The translations under genes were made by a program, and so were the position numbers. A stretch of 64,000 nt of DNA. It comes from Thermococcus sp. LS1 (GTDB taxonomy: Archaea; Methanobacteriota_B; Thermococci; Thermococcales; Thermococcaceae). Positions 34,827 through 44,724 of this stretch are shown piece by piece. Every line of letters starts with the position of its first letter. The stretch's first letter is position 1. The notes below the pieces were generated by a model. That model worked only from the letters and a program-made list of their open reading frames with translations. It was not told where the DNA came from and searched no databases. The DNA lies in contig NZ_SNUJ01000003.1 of the NCBI RefSeq assembly GCF_012027395.1, positions 182,155 to 246,154 on the forward strand, read 5' to 3'.

Positions 34827-35522
34827 TTAACCTCCCAACTCCTCCAGCACATCTAAAATCCCCTCAACGCTCGGCACCTCAAAGCCCCTCTCGTGGATTC
34901 TCCTCACTTCCTCGGCCTCGGGATTAATCCAGACCGCCCACATCCCCATTTTAAGCGCTCCCTCAAAGTCTTCTGCATAGGTGTCGCCAATGTGGATGGC
35001 CTCACCTGGCTTAACGCCGAACGCTTTAAGCGGCTTCTCGAACATCTCAGGCATTGGCTTGTAAGCGAAGATCTCGTCTGCAAAGAAGGTCCTGTCCACG
35101 AACTCCATCAGTCCGAAGCGCTCAAGCAGAAGCCTTGTGTAAGAGCCCGGCCAGAACATTACGTTGCCAGTAACGGTGACCTTCAGGCCCTTTCTCTTGA
35201 CGCTCTCAAGCGCTTCCTTTGCCCCCGGCAGAACGATTTCATCACCGACCTTAAGAACCGCCCTCGCGGCAGCCCTCCTTACAACCTCGACATCCGTTCC
35301 GAGGAGCTCTGCCAAAAGTTCCTGGCTCTCCTCTAAGGCCCTCTGAGGGTCACCTGCCGTTTCTGCCCTCATGCGCTTTATCCTCTCCCTTGTGAACATC
35401 ATGCCCTCCACTACGTCGAGTATGCATACCCCCATGAGCTTGGACAGCTCAACGGCCATAGCATCGAGCATGACGTTGAGGTCTAGGAGGGTGTTCCAGA
35501 CATCGAATGAGGCGAGCTTCAT
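34827..35522 (-). CDS. HAD superfamily hydrolase
   Basis: Phosphatase-like hydrolase of 231 residues. Motif I is FDVWNTLLD (Asp nucleophile near residue 6, with Trp in place of the usual residue), motif II TVTGN, motif III Lys in YKPMPEMF and motif [15 protein letters not shown]; the helical cap lies between residues 15 and 95. The substrate is not predictable. ATG at 35522 is preceded by GGTGATACGC. The preceding 150 bp gap to the polymerase holds only a CCAAAT/ATTTGG inverted repeat (34785-34801). Confidence 0.83.
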   Translation of the reverse strand: MKLASFDVWNTLLDLNVMLDAMAVELSKLMGVCILDVVEGMMFTRERIKRMRAETAGDPQRALEESQELLAELLGTDVEVVRRAAARAVLKVGDEIVLPGAKEALESVKRKGLKVTVTGNVMFWPGSYTRLLLERFGLMEFVDRTFFADEIFAYKPMPEMFEKPLKAFGVKPGEAIHIGDTYAEDFEGALKMGMWAVWINPEAEEVRRIHERGFEVPSVEGILDVLEELGG

Positions 35523-35562
35523 GCGTATCACCGGGGTGAGTTGGGAGAGGGGGAATAAAAAT

Positions 35563-36579
35563 TCAACGGTCCTTGCCCGAGAGAGTAAAAAGCCCTTCCA
35601 TAAGCCCCGCCTCTCTCAGGACTGCCTTGAGGTTTCTGAAGCGGGAGCGCATGACAAAAAGCTCGTAAAAGCCTTCCAGGTTGCCCCAGTGTCCATAGGC
35701 CGAAAGGGCCAGATACATGACCTCTTTGGGCTTTAGAGTCCTTCCCAGGCTCTCGTTTAGGATCCTTAATGCCGGTCTGATTCTCTCCAGAAGTCCCTCC
35801 CGCGCGATGAGGTGGAGCATTAAATCTTCAACGGTGGGCTTCTTCCACTCGATTAGCTCGTCCTCGAAGGGAAGGCCTATGATTAGGGGAATCACCTCTG
35901 TTTTCCCCACCCTAAAACCTGCGGCCGTTTTTTCTGGATGGAACCTGGAGAGCTTCCCGGTTATCGAGGCCATCGCGCTCTTCCTGTCGTCATCAACATC
36001 TATGGCAACTCCTATTTTGTCAACACTGAATTCAAAGACTTCCATCGCTCTGATAAAGTTGCCTAGGTTTCGGATGACTCCGGAGTTTCCCTCACTGGGG
36101 ATTATCGCTAAGAAGCCGTTCTCATTTCTCAGGAGCTCGAAGTTTTCGCGCTCGAAGACCCTCTCGATGAACTTAAGATTCGCTGGGACTTCCCTGCTCT
36201 CTTTGAACTCGTACAGCTTCTTAAAGACCGCCTTGAAGAACTTCGCGTCGGTTTTGCCCTCGACGAAAAGGACACTCGCCCGGGAGGGTTCACCGGTAAA
36301 GCCACCCCGGAGATCGAAGTCAAGGTATTTTCTCAGCTCATAGGCCTCCTTGACTGTTAGGGTCTTTCCAGTGTCGGAGTAGATAAGGAAATGTCCCTCG
36401 CCCTTGAACCTACTGAGTATCAGGTCTATGAGCTCGAGGCTCGCTGTTACCACGGTCTCCTCGCCTGTGAGCGATCCAGCAATCTCAATGAGTTCTCTCC
36501 TATTCTTCCCATACTCCGGGAAAATCAGTGCGTTCTCATCCGCAAAGGCTTCAAACTTCTTTCCAGTGATGATTTTCAT
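35563..36579 (-). CDS. TOPRIM-domain protein (DUF3226-like)
   Basis: Protein of 338 residues. After an N-terminal alpha/beta part (residues 1-105), a TOPRIM-like core is seen: [19 protein letters not shown] with the conserved Glu near residue 112, and [11 protein letters not shown] with the DxD motif near residue 195. Such cores occur in OLD-like nucleases and DUF3226 proteins and bind metal for phosphoryl transfer. No ATPase domain is present. It begins directly after the DUF2391-like gene (no gap), so the two form an operon. Role unknown; defence or repair is possible. Confidence 0.65.
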   Translation of the reverse strand: MKIITGKKFEAFADENALIFPEYGKNRRELIEIAGSLTGEETVVTASLELIDLILSRFKGEGHFLIYSDTGKTLTVKEAYELRKYLDFDLRGGFTGEPSRASVLFVEGKTDAKFFKAVFKKLYEFKESREVPANLKFIERVFERENFELLRNENGFLAIIPSEGNSGVIRNLGNFIRAMEVFEFSVDKIGVAIDVDDDRKSAMASITGKLSRFHPEKTAAGFRVGKTEVIPLIIGLPFEDELIEWKKPTVEDLMLHLIAREGLLERIRPALRILNESLGRTLKPKEVMYLALSAYGHWGNLEGFYELFVMRSRFRNLKAVLREAGLMEGLFTLSGKDR

Positions 36580-37119
36580 TCACTTCACCATGTCAACAGT
36601 TATCGCTCCGATGACTGCAAAGGTGCTTATAAGTATGGTCGCGTTGAGGTACTGCTCCGTTGTAAAGTCGGCTATCCCGTTGATGCCGTAGAGGTATATC
36701 AGCCCGGCGGAAATCAGATACGCTATCAGGGTCACCGTGATAAGTCTTTTTGGGACGTGGAAGAGCTCTTCCTTTTTGAGGTTACCTATCCGGGACTTCG
36801 CAATGAAGAGATACGCAACGGCCAGGGTCATGATGAGGATTACCAGGGAGCGCTCCACGGTTATGTCCTTGGCGATTTCCCAAAGTTCGCCAGTGAAGAG
36901 GAATGGAAGGGCGAAGGTTACCGCTCCGATGATCTCCTGGGCTATGTCGTCCCACCCGAGCCTGTCGGGTGCCTTCTTTTCCTCAACCTCCCTGCGAAGC
37001 TCCTCAAGGCTGGTATATATCTCGTCGAGCTTATCTTCCATTTCCTTTCCCCTTTCGTCCGCTGGTGAGTGCTCAGGTTCGGGGTTCATCATCCCGTCAG
37101 CATTGGATTCACTCATCAT
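36580..37119 (-). CDS. DUF2391-like membrane protein
   Basis: Protein of 179 residues: an acidic N-terminal tail with a predicted coiled coil (MEDKLDEIYTSLEELRREVE), then WDDIAQEIIGAVTFALPFL and four hydrophobic segments typical of the DUF2391 integral membrane family. Function unknown. Start uncertain: ATG at 37119 and 37116 both lack a strong ribosome site. Directly adjoins the TOPRIM gene and is divergent from the S-layer-like gene. Confidence 0.6.
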   Translation of the reverse strand: MMSESNADGMMNPEPEHSPADERGKEMEDKLDEIYTSLEELRREVEEKKAPDRLGWDDIAQEIIGAVTFALPFLFTGELWEIAKDITVERSLVILIMTLAVAYLFIAKSRIGNLKKEELFHVPKRLITVTLIAYLISAGLIYLYGINGIADFTTEQYLNATILISTFAVIGAITVDMVK

Positions 37120-37184
37120 CGCGGAAAGGTTTTCCCCAGGAAAAGTTATAAAGGTTGAGATTCACCTTAATTCGGTGATAAACG

Positions 37185-38654
37185 ATGAAAAAGGCTTTGG
37201 CCCTGTTTGTGAGCCTGACAATTCTGGGCTTGCTTCTTACGCCGATTAATGCAGCGATTACTGGCATTAATTCTGCCAATACCGTGATAGTTCTACCAAC
37301 CACCAAGATAGTTAACGGTGTGCCCCTTCACATAGGGGAAGACGCAATAACAGGCTCAAGACTCGGAGCTTTTCTGGTTCTCAAGGGGATTTCTCAGGGA
37401 ACTTACACTACCACCGTTTCTGTACCCGTTGAGTACCACAGTGTGGTTATTCCCGATGAAAACCAGATATACAAACTTAATCAAATCGATATGCCTGACG
37501 TCGGAGTGAACGTCAGCGACGTGCCCGTGGGGCACGCTGTAGTTGTCCAGGTTAACTTCTCCCGCGTTGGGTTTAACTCCACTAACGGGATGGCTGAGTT
37601 CCTCGACAGGAGCGTGGAGATAATCTTCAACGAGAACACAACGCCCCTCGATATAGGCGGCGATTATAAGGTTGTCTCGGCGACCGTTGATGGGAGGGAC
37701 ACCATGTACTTCTACGCGTATGCGGAGGTCGACTCTGAATCCAGCTCGCTTGGCGATTCCATAGTCGTCGGTGGCTGGAAGATAAAGCTGCTCGACATAA
37801 ACCTCGACGTCTCCAAGATGCTCATCGAGCTGACCTACCCCAGCGGCCTCATCAAGACCAAGACAATGAGCGAGGACAAGTACTACATCATGTATGTCGA
37901 CACCAACGGTGCCGAGGACTTTGAGGAGTACGATACGTATCCCTCGGCAAGAATAAACGAACTTCTCGAAGCTGGAGCAAAGAACGTCTTCCTTTTCACC
38001 CCCACGGACTTCTTCGTTGGCATAAACAACGCTCAGATGGTCACCTACGACTACTGGTACTACGAGAAAGTGAAGCAGTACTCGGACGGCGATGTCTATA
38101 AGGGCCAGTGGATCTGGGACATAGACCCCGATAATGGGCTCTACACCCTCTACCTCCACGTGAACGAGAGCCTCGCGAGCTTTCCGAGGGTGTTCATAGG
38201 GCCTGGAGATGCCCTAAAGCTCCCAACTGATTGGGGTCTTGAGATTACGGCGGTCTTCCAGAGGGACGAGAACGGAGGGATAGTTGGAGTTGAGGGCTAC
38301 CGCTTCGTCCGCGTTGCCACGGTTACGAGAACCGTCTCAGTTATCGCCCCGAAAGTCGAGGCTACGGACGATGTTTACGACTTCATCATCGAGGATACCG
38401 ACCTGACGAGCCTTCCATCGGACAAGAACGTTATAATCATAGGTGGCTGGGTCAGCAACAAAGCCTGGGAACTCCTCGAGCAGGTCTATGGAACGAACAC
38501 CGTGGATGCCATCAAGGCCGAGATAGAGCAGAAAGGATACGTGATAAAAGAGCTGGACAACCCGAACAACCCGCAGTACAAGGTAATAATACTTGCAGGA
38601 AAGACCTACGAAGAGACGAGGCTCGCTGTAGAGAAGTTTATGGAAGAAATGTGA
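37185..38654 (+). CDS. S-layer-like secreted protein
   Basis: Exported protein of 489 residues with a signal peptide (MKKALALFVSLTILGLLLTPINA). The mature part is beta-rich and acidic, and the C-terminal 100 residues (EDTDLTSLPSDKNVIIIGGW, WVSNKAWELLEQVYG, KVIILAGKTYEETRLAVEKF) match the S-layer-protein C-terminal type domain seen in Methanococcales and Thermococcales. It lacks a membrane anchor, so it could be a shell or pseudo-S-layer component, smaller than the main S-layer protein. ATG follows GGTGATAAACG; TATA GTTATAAAGG lies about 30-40 nt upstream. Confidence 0.7.
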   Translation: MKKALALFVSLTILGLLLTPINAAITGINSANTVIVLPTTKIVNGVPLHIGEDAITGSRLGAFLVLKGISQGTYTTTVSVPVEYHSVVIPDENQIYKLNQIDMPDVGVNVSDVPVGHAVVVQVNFSRVGFNSTNGMAEFLDRSVEIIFNENTTPLDIGGDYKVVSATVDGRDTMYFYAYAEVDSESSSLGDSIVVGGWKIKLLDINLDVSKMLIELTYPSGLIKTKTMSEDKYYIMYVDTNGAEDFEEYDTYPSARINELLEAGAKNVFLFTPTDFFVGINNAQMVTYDYWYYEKVKQYSDGDVYKGQWIWDIDPDNGLYTLYLHVNESLASFPRVFIGPGDALKLPTDWGLEITAVFQRDENGGIVGVEGYRFVRVATVTRTVSVIAPKVEATDDVYDFIIEDTDLTSLPSDKNVIIIGGWVSNKAWELLEQVYGTNTVDAIKAEIEQKGYVIKELDNPNNPQYKVIILAGKTYEETRLAVEKFMEEM

Positions 38655-38812
38655 AAGCTTATTTTATCCCGTTTTCCAATTTTACTCCTCTTATTTGAGT
38701 CATAAGATGACTGCGTTTTTTATTTAAACGGTGAGTAATGCCCTTTTTTGTTAATAAATTTTTCGGTGGAGGAGAGGTAGGTTTATATACTCAAACCCTC
38801 GTCTAAACGTTC

Positions 38813-39991
38813 ATGTCGCTGCAGAATTATAGGGACTTCAGCAGGGATGCATGGTTGCTCGTAGTTTACTCCTTCATATCCTGGTTAGGTGGCAATATGG
38901 CCTGGTTCATCTTTCCGTTCTATCTAAAATCCCTCGGCTTTGACTACACGGGCATTGGTATAGTATTTTCCCTTTCTACCCTGGCTCAGGCAAGCATTCT
39001 TCTCTTCTCGGGCCCTCTCGGCACGAGAATAGGCTACAAGAGGGCCGTTCTTCTTGGAGTCTCACTGATGTTCTTGGGCAGGCTCATTCAGGTTCTATAT
39101 CCGACCATAGTCATGCTCACCCTGGGTGGTGTGCTCATCGGGATAGGCCTCGCCTTTGAGGGCCCCTCCTACATGGCCCTGCTGAGCGGTGAAGTTAGCG
39201 ACGAAAAGAGGCACTACCTCTTCAGTCTCTCCTCCGCGATGGGGACGATAGGTTCCGCAGTGGGCCTCCTTTTAGCTGGCTTCCTGCCAAGATACTTAAG
39301 CTACCGCGAGGTCTTTGCGCTGGTTCTCATTATAATCCCGATTAGATTCGTCCTCGTGCTCTTCGTGAAGTCCGTTCTGGCAAACACGGAGAAGAGGCTC
39401 AACATCAATAAGAAACTGCTCCTGAGAATCGGCCGCTTTGCTCTTCCGAGCGCTCTCATCGGCCTCGGTGCTGGCGTTACGATACCCTACATGGGCCTCT
39501 ACTTCAACCAGCGCTTCGGCACGAGTCTGGAAAGTATAGGCTGGCTCTTCGCCCTTCAGCAGTTTATAATGGGTCTTGGCATGTTCATCCTCCCGATGAT
39601 AGCGGACAGGCTCGGCAGCGTCAAGACCATAGTCTCTTTCAACGGGAGTGCCAGTTTCCTGATAGCGGCGATGCCATTCTCGCCGACTTTCATGGTAGCG
39701 GCCTTCATCTACACCGTTAGAACTATTCTCATGAACATAGTCAACCCCATATGGAACTCCTTCATGATGAGTTCCTTCTCCAAGGAGGAGCGTTCGACTG
39801 TAATGGCCTTGAACAACCTCTCCTGGACGGCCACCTTCGGAATAGGTCAGTACATAGGTGGCAGGCTTTTCGACTTCTCTCTCACCTGGCCGTTCCTTAT
39901 AACGGCATTCCTTTACGCAATCTCTATGCTTGTCTTCTGGGGTTTCTTCCGGGACGCGGAGACAAAAGGTTATAAGTCCCCATCGGCCTAA
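38813..39991 (+). CDS. MFS transporter
   Basis: Major facilitator superfamily protein, 392 residues, 12 hydrophobic segments. The loop 2-3 motif appears as GPLGTRIGYKRAVLLG (about residues 66-81) and an equivalent in the second half as LPMIADRLGSVKTI. Substrate unknown, probably drug or metabolite efflux. ATG at 38813 has no Shine-Dalgarno site; TTTATATAC at about 38781-38789 places transcription start within a few bases of the ATG, so translation is likely leaderless. Confidence 0.85.
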   Translation: MSLQNYRDFSRDAWLLVVYSFISWLGGNMAWFIFPFYLKSLGFDYTGIGIVFSLSTLAQASILLFSGPLGTRIGYKRAVLLGVSLMFLGRLIQVLYPTIVMLTLGGVLIGIGLAFEGPSYMALLSGEVSDEKRHYLFSLSSAMGTIGSAVGLLLAGFLPRYLSYREVFALVLIIIPIRFVLVLFVKSVLANTEKRLNINKKLLLRIGRFALPSALIGLGAGVTIPYMGLYFNQRFGTSLESIGWLFALQQFIMGLGMFILPMIADRLGSVKTIVSFNGSASFLIAAMPFSPTFMVAAFIYTVRTILMNIVNPIWNSFMMSSFSKEERSTVMALNNLSWTATFGIGQYIGGRLFDFSLTWPFLITAFLYAISMLVFWGFFRDAETKGYKSPSA

Positions 39992-40029
39992 GGTGACTTC
40001 AGTGAGAGAACTTCTGGAGAGTGTGAGCC

Positions 40030-42255
40030 ATGGTGGTCAAAGACTGTCCTGAGTGTCACGGAACGGGTAAAGTCAAGGTTGGCGAGAAGGAGTGTCCAGT
40101 TTGTAACGGCTGGGGCTATGTTCCGGCTGATTTCAAGCTCGACAAGCAGCTTAAAGGTTACAGAAACTTGGACTACTTCGGCGTTGAGGATGAAGTTGAC
40201 GAGATACCCTGTCCCGAGTGTCACGGCAAGGGCGTTGTGCCGGTTTACGACACCTGCCCCACCTGCGGCGGAACTGGCCGTGTTCTCGCCTGCGACATCT
40301 GTGGTAAGGTGAAGGAGCCCTGGGAGCCCGGTATGGAAACTACCTGGGTCTGTCCGGACTGCATGAGGAAATACAAGGTGGTCTATATCCTCGACAAGAC
40401 CTGCGACTATGAGGACGTTGAGATAGGCAATGTATATAAGGGAACCATAGACAGGGTGGAGCGCTTTGGTGTTTTTGTGAAGCTTAACCCGCACGTTACA
40501 GGGCTTATCAAGAGGAAGGACCTCCTTGGCGGCAGGGATTACGTTCCGGGTCAGGAGATACTCGTCCAGGTTCTCGATGTTAGACCCGACAAGCGCGAGG
40601 TTGACCTCATAGAGTCGGCTCTCAAGCACTACAAGGAGGTCGTCGTTAGAAAAGAGCTTCCAGTTACTCCAATCGGTGAACTCAGGAAGGACATGGCCGG
40701 AAAAACCGTGAGGATACGCGGTAGGGTCACTCAGATACAGGTCACCGGCGGCCCAACGGTCTTCACGATAACCGACGGAACGGGCATAACTTGGGCGGCC
40801 GCCTTTGAGGCACCGGGCGTTAGGGCCTATCCTAACATAAACGTCGGCGACATCGTTGAGATAATCGGAAAGATAGCCTTCCACTCCGGCGAGATACAGA
40901 TAGAAGTCAGCGACATGGCCCGCCTATGGGGTCCGGAGGCGGCTGAGGTAAAGAAGAAGATTGAAGAGCAACTCGACAGGAAGGCCCAGCCCGAGGACGT
41001 TGGCTTCCTCGTGGAGAGCGAGGTTCTGGAGAAGCTCAAGCCGAAGATAATGAAGGCCGCCTTCATGATAAGGCGTGCCATCTACGAGGGAAGACCGATA
41101 TTGCTGAGACACCACGCGGATGCGGACGGCTACACCTCTGGTCTGGCACTCGAATACGCTATAGTTCCACTCATAGAGGAGGTCTCGCCCGATCCGGGGG
41201 CAAGGTGGAAGCTCTTCAAGCGCAGACCGAGCAGGGCACCGTTCTACGAGCTTGAGGATGTCCTCAAGGACATAATCTTCATGGTCGAGGATCACGAGAA
41301 GTTCGGCGATCCATTACCGCTCGTCGTCATAGTGGACAACGGCGGAACGAGTGAGGACATTCCAGCCTACAAGCGCATCAAGGCCTACGGCGTTCCGATA
41401 GTGGTTATAGACCATCATGACCCGAGGGAGTGGATAAGCGAGGACAAAGCTACCGTCGATGAGTACGTTGACGTTCACGTCAACCCCCATCACATCAAGC
41501 GTGGCTACTACGAACTGACCGCCGGAATGCTCGCAACTGAAATAGCACGCTACATTAATCCGGCCGTAGAAGACAAGATCAAGCACCTGCCAGCCATAGC
41601 CGGAACCGGCGACAGGAGTAAAGCACCGGAGTTTTACCAGTATCTCGAGATAGCCAAGAAGGCGAAGGGTCTAACCGAAGAGGATCTCAAGAAGATAGCC
41701 GAGGTTATAGACCACGAAGCTTATTTCTGGAAGTTTATGGACGGACACGGCATAATCGACGAGATACTCCTCCTGACGGGCAATCTGCAGAGGCACAGAA
41801 TGCTTATCGACGCAATTTATCCCGAGGTAAAGGAGAAGCAGGAGAAGGCCCTCAGGGCTTCACTGCCGCACGTCAAGAGCGTCGTCCTGCCGAACGGCAT
41901 AAGGTTCAACACCATAGACATAGAGCTCTACGCACCGAAGTTCAGCTACCCGAGCCCCGGCAAGCTGAGCGGCCTGATCCACGACCACTTCAAGGAGAAA
42001 TACGGTGAGGACAGCCCGATACTCACTTTGGCCTACGGCCCGGACTTCGCGGTAGTGAGGGCTTCAGACGGCATGGCGGCCTACAACTTCGACCTCAACG
42101 AGATAATACCCAAGCTCCAGGAGGCACTCCCGAGCGCTGGCATCGAGGGCGGTGGCCACAGCTACGCTGGCTCAATAAAGTTCTTCGAGGGTATGCGCAA
42201 GGAAGTGCTTGAGGAGTTCGCCAAGCAGGTGCTCAAGCTGAAGAAGAGCTCTTGA
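40030..42255 (+). CDS. multidomain DHH phosphoesterase (DnaJ zinc finger, S1, OB, DHH-DHHA1)
   Basis: RecJ-like single-stranded nucleic acid nuclease of 741 residues. In order: DnaJ-type zinc finger with four CxxCxGxG repeats (CPECHGTG, CPVCNGWG, CPECHGKG, CPTCGGTG, residues 5-85), a further CDICG...CPDCM zinc site, an S1 domain (KGTIDRVERFGVFVKL, about residues 137-152), an OB fold (RIRGRVTQIQVTGG, about residue 230), DHH motifs LLRHHADADGY, VIVDNGG and VVIDHHDP, and a DHHA1 end GGGHSYAG. It may correspond to the Hel308-associated nuclease HAN of T. kodakarensis, from memory only. Distinct from the shorter GAN. ATG is preceded by GTGAG. Confidence 0.85.
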   Translation: MVVKDCPECHGTGKVKVGEKECPVCNGWGYVPADFKLDKQLKGYRNLDYFGVEDEVDEIPCPECHGKGVVPVYDTCPTCGGTGRVLACDICGKVKEPWEPGMETTWVCPDCMRKYKVVYILDKTCDYEDVEIGNVYKGTIDRVERFGVFVKLNPHVTGLIKRKDLLGGRDYVPGQEILVQVLDVRPDKREVDLIESALKHYKEVVVRKELPVTPIGELRKDMAGKTVRIRGRVTQIQVTGGPTVFTITDGTGITWAAAFEAPGVRAYPNINVGDIVEIIGKIAFHSGEIQIEVSDMARLWGPEAAEVKKKIEEQLDRKAQPEDVGFLVESEVLEKLKPKIMKAAFMIRRAIYEGRPILLRHHADADGYTSGLALEYAIVPLIEEVSPDPGARWKLFKRRPSRAPFYELEDVLKDIIFMVEDHEKFGDPLPLVVIVDNGGTSEDIPAYKRIKAYGVPIVVIDHHDPREWISEDKATVDEYVDVHVNPHHIKRGYYELTAGMLATEIARYINPAVEDKIKHLPAIAGTGDRSKAPEFYQYLEIAKKAKGLTEEDLKKIAEVIDHEAYFWKFMDGHGIIDEILLLTGNLQRHRMLIDAIYPEVKEKQEKALRASLPHVKSVVLPNGIRFNTIDIELYAPKFSYPSPGKLSGLIHDHFKEKYGEDSPILTLAYGPDFAVVRASDGMAAYNFDLNEIIPKLQEALPSAGIEGGGHSYAGSIKFFEGMRKEVLEEFAKQVLKLKKSS

Positions 42256-42323
42256 CCCTTTCTCAACCTTTTTAAAGGTGAAAGCTGAAGGTTTTTATGG
42301 TACAAGTTTTTGGAGGAGTCCGA

Positions 42324-42578
42324 ATGAAGGTTAAGGTTGAGGTTACTTTTAGAATGGGCGGCGTTTCTTACCGCGGCCACAGATGGGAGGATGACGTTCT
42401 CGTCTTCGAGTTCGAGAGGCTGGGGGATGCCTTTATCCAGGTTCTAAGCAAAAGGGTTGTGGAGGGGGAAGTTGAGCGCGAGCCCGCTAAGGTCCTCGTA
42501 GAGCTCCGCACGAAGGAAGGGGGCAAGATCTTCGGGGCCCTCAAGGAAGGCGGCGTTTACAGGGCGATAGAGCCTTAG
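42324..42578 (+). CDS. small conserved protein, unknown function
   Basis: Protein of 84 residues, beta-rich (MKVKVEVTFRMGGVSYRG, VLVELRTKEGGKIFGAL), without motif or membrane segment. ATG at 42324 is preceded by GGAGGAG; the frame extends upstream to 42297 without support. It overlaps the convergent PEGA gene by 4 bp. Probably Thermococcales-specific. Confidence 0.65.
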   Translation: MKVKVEVTFRMGGVSYRGHRWEDDVLVFEFERLGDAFIQVLSKRVVEGEVEREPAKVLVELRTKEGGKIFGALKEGGVYRAIEP

Positions 42579-43183
42579 CGCTTTCTCGCGAGTGCAGGTG
42601 TCAGTGCTGTCAGTATCAACAGGCTAGGACCGCAGATGTTTTCTTCGTTATTTCTCGTTTCCTTCTTTGCTAGTGATGTCTCCCCTGGCAGCTCTATTGG
42701 GTCTAGGCTTATCGTAACGAATCCTCCTCTCTCCCCGCGTATCGTGGTGTTGTAAATTGTCTTCCCATCACGCTTTATCGTTAGGCTGTAGATGCCTACT
42801 GGAACGTCTGTCTCGTTGAGGGGCGTCTCTCCGATAAGCTCTCCGTCGAGATAGACTTCCAGCCCCCTCTCCTTTGTGAGTATCCTGAGCTTGAAGGTTG
42901 GGTGCTTCAGCGTGGCGTTAATCAGTTTTCTTTCTCCATCCCGTAGGGAGACGTTCAGGGAATAGACGAGGTAGTCGGGGTTGTAGAGCTGGATAGTGTA
43001 GTTGCCCGGCGTGATGGTGAGGTTGAGGGGTGTCTCGCCAACGTTCTTCCCGTTGATGAAGACGTGGGCCTTTGGGGTACTAACTACCATAAGGTACGCC
43101 GTTTGGTTCTCTGAAGTGGTGAGGATTGGTGGAGTTATAAGCAGCATCGCCAGGAGGGCAAGAAAAAGGGCATGACCCTTCAT
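42575..43183 (-). CDS. PEGA domain protein with CGP-CTERM anchor
   Basis: Surface protein of 202 residues: signal peptide (MKGHALFLALLAMLLI), two PEGA repeats, each with strand pairs and the motif GETPLN (AHVFINGKNVGETPLNLT and LEVYLDGELIGETPLNET), a short linker and a C-terminal CGP-CTERM (ICGPSLLILTALTPALARKR). PEGA domains are found in cell-surface and S-layer-associated proteins. ATG at 43183 follows GGAGG; the longer frame begins inside this site. Confidence 0.82.
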   Translation of the reverse strand: MKGHALFLALLAMLLITPPILTTSENQTAYLMVVSTPKAHVFINGKNVGETPLNLTITPGNYTIQLYNPDYLVYSLNVSLRDGERKLINATLKHPTFKLRILTKERGLEVYLDGELIGETPLNETDVPVGIYSLTIKRDGKTIYNTTIRGERGGFVTISLDPIELPGETSLAKKETRNNEENICGPSLLILTALTPALARKR

Positions 43184-43272
43184 TACTCTTTCCTCCAAGT
43201 TGCTTTATACCACTGACTATAATTGGGGTGAACGTTTTAAAGTTTGTCTCCCACATACCTGCGGTGATGCCC

Positions 43273-43488
43273 ATGTACATGGCTGAGTTCAAGCTTCGCT
43301 TTGGAGACAGGAAGTGGTACGTCAGGAGGATAATCGAGGCTAACTCACTTGAAGAGGCCGAGGAGATGGCCGAGCGCTACGCCAAGGCCATGAATAAAGG
43401 CGAAGTCCTCTGGGAGCTGGGCTACGTTATAGAGGCTGAGAGGCCTCTCATCATCGGCAAGGAAGAGCTTGAGAAGCTTGGGGCTTGA
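43273..43488 (+). CDS. small conserved protein, unknown function
   Basis: Protein of about 71 residues with a beta-alpha-beta layout (AEFKLRFGDRKWYVRRIIEA, LEEAEEMAERYAKAM, GYVIEAERPLIIG). No family recognised. The GGTGAT at 43263-43268 points to ATG 43273; the longer frame from 43228 is unlikely. Cytosolic. Confidence 0.6.
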   Translation: MYMAEFKLRFGDRKWYVRRIIEANSLEEAEEMAERYAKAMNKGEVLWELGYVIEAERPLIIGKEELEKLGA

Positions 43489-43542
43489 TTTTGCCGTTTT
43501 TCTCTTCTCCCGGCTTTTCTGCAAAGTAAAAATGAAACGAGG

Positions 43543-44721
43543 TTACTCCCTCACAAACGCCATCAGAACCATAGCTATCGCGTTCATCAGCGCCGCGAAG
43601 GTGAACGAGTAAGTTAGTGAATAGTTCTGCCACAGCCAGCCCGCTATCACCGAAGCTGGAAAGACAAAGACACCAAAGACAGTGTGGTAGGCACCTATGA
43701 TTGTCCCCTTCTCGAATTCCTTCGCTAAGTCAGCCATGTAGGCCCTCGGTATGGTGTCTTCGATGGCTATGTAGAGGCCATAGAGCACGAAGGCTGCTAT
43801 GAGTGTGTAGAAGTCCCTCGCGTATGCGAAGGCCAGCGATGCCAGAGCCGCTATTCCGAAGCCGAGGGTTATCATCCTCTTCTTTCCGAAGGTGTCCGAG
43901 TAGGTTCCGAGGGGATAGGCTGAGAGGGCGTAGATTAGGTTGAAGAGCGCGTAAAAGCCCAGTCCCTGAACGACTGAGAAGCCGAGCTCCTCGGCCTTCC
44001 AGAGTGTGAAGGCGTAGCTGTACCTGCCGAGGGCGCCGATGGCAACCACGACGAGGAAGAGGCGCAGGTTTCTGGATTTGAGCGCCGAGATGCCCTTTAC
44101 CTTCTTCTTTACCTCGCCACCTTTGTCTTTGACCAGCAGTATGACGATGACGACTCCGATTAAGCCTGGAATAGCTGAGAGCAGGAAGAGATAGCGGTAG
44201 GCGGTTTCCAGAGGCAGGCTTTTGAGCAGCTCCAGAATCGCTATCGCCGCCAGCGGTCCGGCAACAGCTCCAAGCGTATCCATCATTCTGTGAAAGCCAA
44301 AGGACTTGCCCGTCTTTCCCTTCTCACTGGATTCGGCAATGAGCGCGTCCCTTGGTGCGGTTCTTATTCCTTTGCCCACCCTGTCGAGAACCCTTAGGGT
44401 TACAAAGTCCCACCACGAGTGGACGAATGCAAGGGCCCCCTTGGCGATGGTGGAGAACAGGTAGCCAAAGGCCACGAAGAGCTTCCTTTTTCTAAAGCGG
44501 TCGCTGAAGTAGCCGAAGAACACTTTAAACAGCGAGCTCAGGCTTTCGATGAGGCCCATTATCGAGCCGCTCACGGCCTTGCTAATTCCCAGGATTTCAG
44601 TCAGATAAGTTGGTACTACCGGTGCTATCATCTCGCTGCTCATGTCGTTGAGGAAACTGACAATCCCAAGCAGGAAGACGTTCCAGCTAACGCCGAAGAT
44701 TTTCTTTTCCTTCTCCTCCAT
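43543..44721 (-). CDS. MFS transporter, in operon with PadR regulator
   Basis: Major facilitator superfamily exporter, 392 residues, 12 hydrophobic segments. Motif A is FGYFSDRFRKRKLFVAFG (about residues 68-85) and DRVGKGIRTAPRDALIAES resembles the motif of the YxiO/tetracycline-like drug efflux group. It starts 3 bp after the PadR stop, so it is co-transcribed with and probably controlled by that regulator, which fits a drug or toxin efflux pump. Substrate unknown. Confidence 0.87.
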   Translation of the reverse strand: MEEKEKKIFGVSWNVFLLGIVSFLNDMSSEMIAPVVPTYLTEILGISKAVSGSIMGLIESLSSLFKVFFGYFSDRFRKRKLFVAFGYLFSTIAKGALAFVHSWWDFVTLRVLDRVGKGIRTAPRDALIAESSEKGKTGKSFGFHRMMDTLGAVAGPLAAIAILELLKSLPLETAYRYLFLLSAIPGLIGVVIVILLVKDKGGEVKKKVKGISALKSRNLRLFLVVVAIGALGRYSYAFTLWKAEELGFSVVQGLGFYALFNLIYALSAYPLGTYSDTFGKKRMITLGFGIAALASLAFAYARDFYTLIAAFVLYGLYIAIEDTIPRAYMADLAKEFEKGTIIGAYHTVFGVFVFPASVIAGWLWQNYSLTYSFTFAALMNAIAMVLMAFVRE

Positions 44722-44724
44722 ATT

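Noticed and set aside
37356..38159. Minus-strand frame of 267 codons within the S-layer-like gene
   Set aside because: Shadow of a real gene on the other strand; rich in Val and Gly from reversed codons, with no ribosome site.
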